Shown here one piece after another: positions 1 through 5,886 of a stretch of DNA of 8,571 bases. The stretch lies in assembly GCA_945903615.1 (NCBI GenBank), contig CAMDOL010000059.1, positions 1 to 8,571 of the forward strand. Reading direction: 5' to 3'. This stretch comes from Rickettsia typhi. Lineage in GTDB: Bacteria; Pseudomonadota; Alphaproteobacteria; Rickettsiales; UBA1997. A program made the position numbers and the translations under genes. The first letter of the stretch is position 1; each line of letters opens with the position of its first letter. The notes under the pieces were generated by a model. The model worked only from the letters and a program-made list of their open reading frames with translations, was not told where the DNA came from and did no database searches.

Positions 1-86
1 AATTTAGCATTACTCTCTTTAGAGTTTTGAATTTCTTTTCGAACGGCAATCGTAGTCTTGGCGTTAGAATGTAATATATGTCCCAT
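1..86 (-). CDS. IS481-type transposase, N-terminus (cut by window edge)
   Basis: Reading the minus strand from an ATG at 86 gives 28 uninterrupted residues beginning MGHILHSNAKTTIAVRKEIQ and running off the window. This matches the start of IS481-family transposases, where a short ILHxNAxTTxxxRxEIQxSKES segment precedes a helix-turn-helix that binds the element ends. The integrase-like DDE catalytic core would lie outside the window. The family call is from memory of the N-terminal pattern and only 28 residues are visible, so whether the copy is intact cannot be judged. It is transcribed away from the other genes here and abuts IS630 debris. Confidence 0.72.
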   Translation of the reverse strand, partial: MGHILHSNAKTTIAVRKEIQNSKESNAK

Positions 87-148
87 AGGTTTACTTTTGT
101 TAATTTTAAATTAGCAAATGTTAAACCATAAGAATTAGGAACTAAACA
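1..148 (-). mobile_element. Outer end of an IS481-family element (partial)
   Basis: Upstream of the transposase ATG, the minus strand from 148 to 87 holds 62 noncoding bases. They begin TGTTTAGTTCCTAATTC at 148, and the TG start is typical of an IS481 terminal inverted repeat. The boundary is placed at 148 for a second reason: the adjacent IS630 reading frame (plus strand) is open as Asn-Thr-Asp-Cys-Met from 149 onward, while its frame hits a TAA at 143-145, inside the proposed IS481 end. The other terminus and any target duplication are outside the window, so the exact boundary is an inference. Confidence 0.5.
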
Positions 149-522
149 AATACTGACTGTATGAATATTTTTCTTGAAGAATTGTCCGCAATAAATCAGG
201 AAGATTTTATTTTGATAATGGACGGTGCTGGATGGCATAAATCAAAGAATTTAATCATTCCAAAAAATATTCAAATAAGTCTGCTAATTCTGCTTCCTCC
301 ATATTGCCTTGAACTCAATCCAGTTGAGAGGCTTTGAAAATATATCAAAGATAATGTGATCAGAAATAAAATATTTGAAACTTTGTTAGAGATGGAGTTG
401 ATAAAAGATTGAGCAATTTTTAAATCTGAAAAGTAATTTTTGAATTCTTGGTTTAGTGAGTTAAGCTTGAAACATTGACATTAAAAGCAATCGATGGGAA
501 TTATTTAACTTCAGCTCAATAA
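149..522 (+). pseudogene. IS630-family transposase, 3' half, degraded
   Basis: Translation from the ATG at 161 gives 58 residues with two hallmarks of the IS630/Tc1 DDE transposase core: MDGAGWHKS (second catalytic Asp) and LLPPYCLELNPVERL (the Asn-Pro-x-Glu carrying the third acidic residue). The next codon is TGA at 335-337, where the family has a conserved Trp (ERLW). The frame then continues as KYIKDNVIRNKIFETLLEME before a second TGA at 410-412. Further on, the reading shifts to another frame: frame 1 reads VKLETLTLKAIDGNYLTSAQ and stops at 520-522, resembling the C-terminus of Rickettsiales IS630 transposases. The N-terminal half is missing, apparently cut off by the IS481 end at 148. 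At least one nonsense mutation and more than one frame change make this a dead gene. It touches the ATG of the next gene with no gap. Confidence 0.85.
475..504 (+). promoter_or_regulatory. Candidate promoter inside the IS630 remnant
   Basis: TTGACA at 475-480 is a perfect sigma-70 -35 box. AATTAT at 499-504 matches the -10 consensus at four of six positions, with an 18-base spacer. It would start transcription about 12 bases before the lipoprotein ATG at 523. The weak -10 box and the high A/T content make a chance match possible. Confidence 0.3.
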
Positions 523-1170
523 ATGAAACATTTTAAATACCGTTTTGCCGTTCTATTGCTTTGCCTTTCTTCTTGTCGTTATCAAGATCATGCTGTTCAA
601 ATTAGTGCTATTGAACCAAAGCTAGAATTCAAGAATTATTATAATAAGAATCTTGATTTGAAGGTGGTTGATAATAGAAAAAATAAAGATTTTATTGGCT
701 TTAGAGCTCCAATTTCTATTTGGAAGGCTGAAGAAGAATATAAAGATCCCGACTACTTTCTAAAGCGCGACGAATATCATTACAAAATAGCTAATCTTAT
801 TAATAATCAGGATCTTGTTGATCTGGTTAAGCAAAAACTTTCTGCCAATTTAAAGCAAAAAGGTTTAAAGTTGAAAAGGTCTTCTATTAATAAAATAAAA
901 ATTGAAATTTTGGAATTAAACTTGGTTCCAACGATGTATCGTAATTTTATAAGCAGCAAGATCAAAATAACGGCTAGCAATAAATACAATAATCTAGGCA
1001 AAATTTATGAAAAAAATATTGTCAGCTATAGACCAATGTTAAGAGTTTTGTTGATGGGTCCATTTGATTTTGGCTCTAGCGGAGAATATTATGACGATAT
1101 TATTAATGAATGTTTGAATCAAAATATTGAACAAATTGTTAATGATGATCAAATTTGGAGCTTTTTATAA
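523..1170 (+). CDS. Putative outer-membrane lipoprotein, YajG-like
   Basis: The 215-residue product has a clear lipoprotein signal: basic N-terminus MKHFKYR, hydrophobic stretch FAVLLLCL, and the lipobox Leu-Ser-Ser-Cys with lipidated Cys at 18. The mature part has a strand pattern of the YajG (Lipoprotein_16) type. A segment near residues 44-61 reads LDLKVVDNR followed by IGFRAP. A helix-like LVDLVKQKLSANLKQKG lies around 98-114, then alternating beta strands, and a C-terminal NIEQIVNDDQIWSFL resembles the end of YajG. The similarity is weak and from memory. YajG itself has no firmly known role, so no function is claimed. The start at 523 is the only ATG giving a good signal peptide. No Shine-Dalgarno sequence is visible, because the upstream DNA is the end of the IS630 remnant, so the native leader may have been lost. 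The reading frame is intact. Confidence 0.75.
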   Translation: MKHFKYRFAVLLLCLSSCRYQDHAVQISAIEPKLEFKNYYNKNLDLKVVDNRKNKDFIGFRAPISIWKAEEEYKDPDYFLKRDEYHYKIANLINNQDLVDLVKQKLSANLKQKGLKLKRSSINKIKIEILELNLVPTMYRNFISSKIKITASNKYNNLGKIYEKNIVSYRPMLRVLLMGPFDFGSSGEYYDDIINECLNQNIEQIVNDDQIWSFL

Positions 1171-1254
1171 TTAGGACTTACTTTAGTGATAAGATTTTTG
1201 CTGCGTCAAGCCCCCTAATAGCTCATTTTCTAATTCTAACCTAAAGACTTAACT
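1171..1254. other. Short intergenic spacer, no clear signals
   Basis: The 84 bases between the lipoprotein and the protease contain no convincing terminator hairpin, promoter or strong ribosome binding site. A weak AAAG at 1243-1246 lies eight bases before the protease ATG. An in-frame TAA at 1237-1239 shows that the protease cannot start further upstream. Confidence 0.5.
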
Positions 1255-3687
1255 ATGCTTTTTTTTCTAATGTCACTAATTTCTGTTGTTATTGTTGGTG
1301 GCGCCGTTGCTGCTGGAGGTGGAGGTGGAGGTGGAAGCGGAGGTGCACCTGCTGGAAGTTCATCGCCTGCTGTGTGGGATTCTACTGTTGATTCGGCAAA
1401 AATTGCCTCATATAAAACTACCGAGTACAACACTCAGTGGGGATTAAATTCAATCCATGCTGCTGAAGCATATTCTTTATTGGAAAGAAATGGTAAAGCA
1501 ATTGGTGGTGATGGAGTAAAAATTGCTATTTCTGATGGTGGAGTTAGGTCTACCCATCAAGAAATTGCCGCTAATTATGACGCTGGAGATTCAAGCAGTT
1601 TGGGCTTCGATGATCATGGAACCCATGTGGCTTCAATTGCTGCCGGAGTTAAAGATGGAAATAAAATCCATGGAGTTGCTTTTAAGGCCAAAATAATATC
1701 TGCCAGAGTTATTTTTGACGGTGTTGGGGATATGGATGCGGAAGAGTCAATTAGATTCGCTACTTCAAAAGGTGCAAAAGTTATTAATATGAGTTGGGGA
1801 AGTGATGATTATGTTGATGTAGGAACTGATCAATATAATTTTGCTAGATCATTCTTTGAAGATGACTATAAGGCAGCAGTTTCGGGTGATATTTTTATGT
1901 CAGTTGCCGCTGGAAATGATGGAGAGCAAGATGTTATTCATATTTCAGTTCCTGCCATTTTTGCTCAAGATCCAGCAACAAATGGTCAAATGATCGCTGT
2001 TGGAGCGGTTGATAAAAACAATAATATTGCATTTTATAGTAACCGCTGTAGCCAAGCAAAAGCAAATTGCTTAGTTGCTCCGGGTGGAAGTGGTTTTAGT
2101 GGAAATGGTAATAACATTTATGCTGCAATATCAACCTCTAATACAAGTTATGCTGAAGAGGCCGGAACTTCAATGGCAGCTCCGCATGTTGCTGGTGCTG
2201 CGGCGGTTCTTAGGGCAGCTTGGCCTTATTTAAGCGCAAAACAAACGGCAGCTATTCTTTTGAATACCGCAACAGATTTGGGTGCACTTGGAGTTGACGA
2301 TGTTTATGGGCACGGATTACTTAATTTGAAAAATGCCGTCAGTGCGCAAGGAGCAAATAATGTATCCTCTTCATCCACAATTGCCAGTTTGGGATCTGAC
2401 GCCAGATCGTCAACAATTTCTACCAACGCAATTTTTGGAAATGCCTATTCAAAAAACCTTGCACCAATTTTAAAAAACGCCGTGTTCTTTGATATGTATG
2501 GCCGCGATTATCCTGCCAATTTAGATCACAAAATTTCTCGGCTTAATAATAATTCTTACAATTTAGATAACATTTTATTCACCAACTATTCCGGTGCCGC
2601 TTTGCCAGTGAGCTTCGGGGAGAATTATTCTAGCAATTTGGCGGTAAAATTTATTAGTCGCAATATTTTTTCTGATCCAATTTCTGGTAAATTAACATCC
2701 AATAAATTTGGTTTAAAATATTTAACGGTTGACCGCTCAAAAGAAGATGGTAATGGCTTTAGATCATCCGATGTTTCATTTTCTTATGCTCAAAATTTTG
2801 GACAAAACTTGCAAGTGAGTTTTAATAAAAATGATTTTAACAATGATTTTAGCGGCAATAATCCAGCTCAAAATTATAACTTAATTTCTTATAATAATTT
2901 TAACTCCAGCCCTTATAAAAAATTGAGTTTAAATAATTTTAGCAATCAAAATCAAAACCAAACCAATAGTAATCAACTCAATATTTCTCAAAATTTAACT
3001 CCAAATTTAACCACCAACTTATCTTATACTAGCTATAACCAAAGCGGTTCCATAGATAAATTTGGTAGCGACGAGAGCCGAGTGTTTGACAGTGGTTTTG
3101 GTTATAAATTGAATAATAAAACTAAATTAAGTTTTGGTTTTGGCAGCCTAAAAGAATTGAATAATAATTTACTTGGATCAAAAGCTGAAGGTGCCTTCAG
3201 TGCCGGTAGTAATCCTAATACCAAATATGTAACCTTTAATTTAACCAGAGATCTTATCAATAATTGGCAATTAACCACCAGCTATTCAGAAGGAAAGACT
3301 AATATTTCTGGTAATCAAATTGGAGTGTTTCGAGATTTTAGCGATATCAAAAGCCGCGGTATGGCAATTGGCTTGCTTAACAGCAATATCTTTAACGGCA
3401 AATTAGGTTTGGTTTATAGCGAGCCGCTCAGAGTTTATAAGGGAACTGCCAATATCGATATTCCAATCTCTCGCGATGCTGAAGGCAATGTACAAAGGCT
3501 AGCTGCTAATGGAGTCAGCCTCAAGCCAGATGGAAAAGAGCGTGATTTAGAATTTTCCTACAATTTTAACTTAAAAAACTATGACTCTAATATCAGCTTC
3601 AATTCCATAATCCAGCAACAGGCCAATAATGTTAAGGATGCCAAGGATCAATATCTCTGGATTGCCAGATATAATCTTAGATTTTAA
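1255..3687 (+). CDS. Subtilisin-like (S8) serine protease autotransporter
   Basis: The 810-residue protein has a hydrophobic signal peptide (residues 1-20, ending AVAA) and then a run of seven Gly. The S8 peptidase domain (about 60-365) carries the full triad: Asp94 in AISDGGV, His121 in DHGTHVAS and Ser306 in GTSMAAPHVAG, with oxyanion Asn221 in AAGND. Cys265 and Cys272 could form a disulfide. After an Asn/Ser-rich linker, residues about 400-810 show repeated amphipathic strands with turns and end in a terminal Phe (WIARYNLRF), as in outer-membrane beta-barrels. This is the layout of type V (autotransporter) subtilases, so the protease is probably displayed on or released from the cell surface. 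The Asn/Gln-rich patch near 530-585 is notable. The signal peptide lacks the usual positive N-terminus; Met6 (1270) is an alternative start. No strong ribosome binding site is seen. Substrate unknown. Confidence 0.88.
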   Translation: MLFFLMSLISVVIVGGAVAAGGGGGGGSGGAPAGSSSPAVWDSTVDSAKIASYKTTEYNTQWGLNSIHAAEAYSLLERNGKAIGGDGVKIAISDGGVRSTHQEIAANYDAGDSSSLGFDDHGTHVASIAAGVKDGNKIHGVAFKAKIISARVIFDGVGDMDAEESIRFATSKGAKVINMSWGSDDYVDVGTDQYNFARSFFEDDYKAAVSGDIFMSVAAGNDGEQDVIHISVPAIFAQDPATNGQMIAVGAVDKNNNIAFYSNRCSQAKANCLVAPGGSGFSGNGNNIYAAISTSNTSYAEEAGTSMAAPHVAGAAAVLRAAWPYLSAKQTAAILLNTATDLGALGVDDVYGHGLLNLKNAVSAQGANNVSSSSTIASLGSDARSSTISTNAIFGNAYSKNLAPILKNAVFFDMYGRDYPANLDHKISRLNNNSYNLDNILFTNYSGAALPVSFGENYSSNLAVKFISRNIFSDPISGKLTSNKFGLKYLTVDRSKEDGNGFRSSDVSFSYAQNFGQNLQVSFNKNDFNNDFSGNNPAQNYNLISYNNFNSSPYKKLSLNNFSNQNQNQTNSNQLNISQNLTPNLTTNLSYTSYNQSGSIDKFGSDESRVFDSGFGYKLNNKTKLSFGFGSLKELNNNLLGSKAEGAFSAGSNPNTKYVTFNLTRDLINNWQLTTSYSEGKTNISGNQIGVFRDFSDIKSRGMAIGLLNSNIFNGKLGLVYSEPLRVYKGTANIDIPISRDAEGNVQRLAANGVSLKPDGKERDLEFSYNFNLKNYDSNISFNSIIQQQANNVKDAKDQYLWIARYNLRF
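1315..1335 (+). repeat. GGAGGT hexanucleotide repeat, 3.5 copies
   Basis: Three and a half in-frame copies of GGAGGT encode the Gly7 run just after the protease signal peptide. Copy-number change by slippage would add or remove Gly pairs without shifting the frame, so this is a flexible spacer that can vary in length. Confidence 0.75.
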
Positions 3688-3770
3688 CTTGCCAAATTTA
3701 GCTTGATTTTTTTAGGTTGAATCATTACAGTGCAGCGTCTTTTTATCATATTTAAATAATCACTAAAATC

Positions 3771-3965
3771 ATGGGCACTAAAAATAACCCGAAAAACCGG
3801 GGTAAAATCATTAAGAAAAAAACTCACAACGGTAAAGATGTTGAGCCAATTCTTTATGTTGGCAATCACGCAGGTCACGGCAAGTACATAACTGGTAAAT
3901 ATGCCGGAACCACTCAAATCATCGCTGACGCCAGCGGCAAACCACTTCCTTGGGAAGCAATATAA
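3771..3965 (+). CDS. Small basic conserved-looking protein, 64 residues
   Basis: The frame from ATG 3771 to TAA 3963-3965 encodes a 64-residue soluble protein. It has a Lys/Arg/Asn-rich first part (MGTKNNPKNRGKIIKKK) and a second part with VGNHAGHGKY and a C-terminal DASGKPLPWEAI. From memory, small proteins with a TKNNPKNRG start, a GHGKY-like centre and a GKPxP end occur in various proteobacteria as unnamed proteins, but I cannot verify this and know no function. The clear motifs, the relatively G/C-rich codons and the lack of a long alternative frame with sensible content support it being real. There is no signal peptide or membrane segment. The basic N-terminus could bind nucleic acid, which is speculation. 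It stands alone between the protease and a hairpin-forming spacer, with no evident Shine-Dalgarno sequence. Confidence 0.65.
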   Translation: MGTKNNPKNRGKIIKKKTHNGKDVEPILYVGNHAGHGKYITGKYAGTTQIIADASGKPLPWEAI

Positions 3966-3967
3966 AA

Positions 3968-4048
3968 TAATTATTAATGATTAATGGTTAATTATTGATG
4001 AGAACATTCATTAATTTTAGCCAATTAATCATTAATCATTAATCATTA
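3968..4048. repeat. Long imperfect inverted repeat (hairpin)
   Basis: The arm 3974-3993 (TTAATGATTAATGGTTAATT) is complementary to 4023-4042 (AATTAATCATTAATCATTAA) over 20 positions. The single difference, G3987 against T4029, would be a G-U wobble in RNA. The loop is 29 bases. Pairing extends outward with one mismatch to about 3968 and 4048. Because the right arm is a tandem repeat, several pairing registers are possible. There is no U-tract after the stem, so it is not a standard intrinsic terminator. The right arm ends about 14 bases before the hydrolase ATG. Confidence 0.7.
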
Positions 4049-4051
4049 ATC
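4024..4051. repeat. Tandem 7-bp repeat ATTAATC, four copies
   Basis: Four exact head-to-tail copies of ATTAATC lie ten bases upstream of the hydrolase start and form the right arm of the inverted repeat. The complementary heptamer GATTAAT occurs once in the left arm at 3979-3985. The tract could vary by slippage and change the leader of the hydrolase mRNA. Confidence 0.85.
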
Positions 4052-4061
4052 ACTATCAAAA

Positions 4062-4826
4062 ATGCCAGAAGTAATTATCAGCGGTGCATCCGGAAGATTA
4101 GAAGGGCGTTATCATCAAAATCCAAATCCCAAAGCTCCAGTTGCTCTTGTGCTTCATCCTCATCCGCTTCACGGTGGAACTATGAATAACAAAATTACCT
4201 ATGCTCTATATAAAGCTTTTGCCAATAATGGGTTTTCAGTTTTGCGTATCAATTTTCGTGGCGTTGGAAAATCACAAGGCAAGTTTGATAATGGTATTGG
4301 CGAGTTGCAAGATGCGACCGTCGCTCTTAATTGGTTGCACAGTCAAAATATGGATGCTCCAACTTTTTGGGTTGGTGGTTTCTCTTTTGGTTCTTGGATT
4401 GGCTTACAATTGGTAATGAGAAGACCAGATATTGAAGGCTATATTTTAGCCGCTCCTCCAGCTACTAAATATGATTTTAATTTCATCGTTCCTTGCTCTG
4501 CCTCAGGATTAATTATTCAAGGTGACAAAGATGATATTTCTAAAGAAGCTGATACCTTCAAAGTCGTCGAAAAATTAGCTTTGCGTGAAGAGGCGGAAGT
4601 TGGCTATCAAATTGTTAGTGGTGCTGATCACTTTTTTCGTTCACAGATGGACGAGTTTGAAGCTATCGCCGATAAATATATCAAAGATCGTCTAATTCAA
4701 GATTCTGGTAAAGTTAGAAAAGTTAAGCGTGATAGAAGACGCCGCCGCAAGAAGAAAGGCGGAGTTTCTCAGAAGAGCGAGACTCACATTTCTCCGGTAA
4801 AATCCCTGTTGTCTTGGGATAGCTAG
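4062..4826 (+). CDS. Alpha/beta hydrolase, COG2945-type
   Basis: The 254-residue cytoplasmic protein shows the signature of the COG2945 group of predicted alpha/beta hydrolases: LHPHPLHGGTM (31-41), INFRGVGKSQGKFDNGIGE (63-81) and the nucleophile elbow GFSFG with Ser108. The probable acid is Asp155 or Asp157 in QGDKDD, and the base is His190 in GADHFF. No signal peptide is present. The natural substrate of this family is not established; an esterase or peptidase-like activity is only inferred from the fold. After residue 215 comes a strongly basic tail (VKRDRRRRRKKK) and then a Ser-rich end. The last 104 bases overlap the convergent anmK gene, and the final residues (about 239-254) are antisense to conserved AnmK C-terminal codons, so they are likely an acquired extension. 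No Shine-Dalgarno sequence is visible before the ATG; the hairpin repeat lies immediately upstream. Confidence 0.85.
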   Translation: MPEVIISGASGRLEGRYHQNPNPKAPVALVLHPHPLHGGTMNNKITYALYKAFANNGFSVLRINFRGVGKSQGKFDNGIGELQDATVALNWLHSQNMDAPTFWVGGFSFGSWIGLQLVMRRPDIEGYILAAPPATKYDFNFIVPCSASGLIIQGDKDDISKEADTFKVVEKLALREEAEVGYQIVSGADHFFRSQMDEFEAIADKYIKDRLIQDSGKVRKVKRDRRRRRKKKGGVSQKSETHISPVKSLLSWDS

Positions 4827-5886
4827 TTGGCAAATTTAGCAAATTTCTAATTGCTAAAAATCCAAATGCCTGAGCTTCCACAAAATCTCCATCGATTTTC
4901 AAATCATCAATATTAGTTGTTTTAATTTGTGTAGCATTTTTAATGCTATTCATAATTTCTAGATTTTTTCTTCCACCACCGCACACTATAATTTCTAAGG
5001 GCTTTGAGGGTAAAAATTTTAAAACATTATTCACCGCCTGACCAATTACAAAAACTAAACTCGCCAAGATATCTTCCATTATTAGCTTAGAAAACTTCTT
5101 AATTACCAAGTCAAATTGATTGCGATCAAGAGATTTTGGGGGCTGTTTTTTAAAATATCCCAGCGCCAAAATTGCTTTCACAAAATCGTGATTAACCTTG
5201 CCAGATTTGGCTAAAAGACCATTTTTATCAAAATCTTTTCCAGTTTTTTCGTAAACTAAATCATTTAACGGTGCATTTCCAAAACAAACATCAAAAGCAA
5301 TTAAATTTTCCTCGGCAATTAAATTTTCCGCGGCATTATTTTTTATGTAAGTAACATTGGTCACTCCGCCAATATTTAAAACTAGTAATGGCTTTTTATA
5401 ATCTTGAAATAAAGCCAAATGATAAGATGGAACTAATGGCGCGCCTTGACCACCAAAAACTAAATCTTTAGTTCTAAAATCTGCCACTACATCAATACCA
5501 ATATTGCTTGCCAACATTTGTGCATTACCAATTTGCCAAGTGATTTTTTGTTCAGGGTGATGCAAAATTGTTTGCCCGTGAAAACCAATCACATCGACAT
5601 CTTTTTTATCAATTTTGTTTTTCGCTAAAAAATCTTTTACAGCAGCGATGTGCTTTTTGGTAATTTCTAATTCAATTTCTTTAATTTCCAGAAGTGAATT
5701 GATTTTATTGTTGATGAGTTTGGTTAGTGAATTTCTAATTTTTGGACTGTAAGGATAATATTTATTTGTATCACGACTAATAATTTTTTGTCCATCACTT
5801 TTTATCAAAGCAACATCAATTCCATCTAGCGAAGTGCCACTCATTAAGCCAATTGCAGTTATAATTTTATCTTTAATTTTTGGCAT
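4723..5886 (-). CDS. anmK: Anhydro-N-acetylmuramic acid kinase
   Basis: AnmK opens the 1,6-anhydro ring of anhMurNAc and phosphorylates it with ATP to give MurNAc-6-phosphate, a step in peptidoglycan recycling in the cytoplasm. The 387-residue protein has the family landmarks in order: GLMSGTSLDGID (13-24, phosphate binding), GFHGQTILHHP (101-111), DFRTKDLVFGGQGAPLVP (136-153), LNIGGVTNVT (170-179), QPPKSLDR (248-255), VCGGGRKN (301-308), DFVEAQAFGFLAIR (334-347) and the terminal PTSYPKTTG (353-361). The motif usually written DTGPGN is here Asp199-Val-Cys-Phe-Gly-Asn, keeping the putative catalytic Asp but not the following residues. About 22 residues after PEK (367-387) lie antisense to the hydrolase gene and look non-conserved. 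The start overlaps the end of holB by 14 bases, so it is probably translationally coupled as the last gene of the cco operon. Confidence 0.93.
   Translation of the reverse strand: MPKIKDKIITAIGLMSGTSLDGIDVALIKSDGQKIISRDTNKYYPYSPKIRNSLTKLINNKINSLLEIKEIELEITKKHIAAVKDFLAKNKIDKKDVDVIGFHGQTILHHPEQKITWQIGNAQMLASNIGIDVVADFRTKDLVFGGQGAPLVPSYHLALFQDYKKPLLVLNIGGVTNVTYIKNNAAENLIAEENLIAFDVCFGNAPLNDLVYEKTGKDFDKNGLLAKSGKVNHDFVKAILALGYFKKQPPKSLDRNQFDLVIKKFSKLIMEDILASLVFVIGQAVNNVLKFLPSKPLEIIVCGGGRKNLEIMNSIKNATQIKTTNIDDLKIDGDFVEAQAFGFLAIRNLLNLPTSYPKTTGILPEKCESRSSEKLRLSSCGGVFYHA
5297..5332. repeat. 18-bp tandem duplication inside anmK
   Basis: The unit GCAATTAAATTTTCCTCG (5297-5314) is followed directly by GCAATTAAATTTTCCGCG (5315-5332), differing at one base. 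On the coding (minus) strand it duplicates six residues, giving ENLIAE then ENLIAF, just before the active-site region Asp199. The frame is preserved. Confidence 0.85.

Noticed and set aside
335..412. Recoding of UGA as Trp
   Set aside because: The TGA codons occur only in a decayed transposase. ccoO ends in TGA overlapping the ccoQ start, and the intact genes use TGG for Trp, so the standard code applies.
807..1001. 64-residue minus-strand frame rich in Leu and Ile
   Set aside because: Antisense of the lipoprotein gene, no motif, no ribosome binding site.
1236..1433. Minus-strand frame with a long proline run
   Set aside because: The prolines are the antisense reading of the protease Gly repeat; nothing else supports a gene.
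3688..3770. Intrinsic terminator after the protease gene
   Set aside because: A T-run exists at about 3706-3713, but no stable G/C-containing stem precedes it.
3684..3917. 77-residue open frame on the minus strand with hydrophobic segments
   Set aside because: It is antisense to the better supported 64-residue gene and the spacer before it. It has no recognisable motif, and its hydrophobicity is what antisense of Lys/Asn-rich A/T-rich code produces.
3968..4051. CRISPR array or origin iterons
   Set aside because: The units are 7 bp with no spacers, only four copies occur, and there is no adjacent cas, replication or partition gene.
4201..4416. 71-residue plus-strand frame within the hydrolase
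   Set aside because: Out-of-frame shadow of the hydrolase's conserved core.
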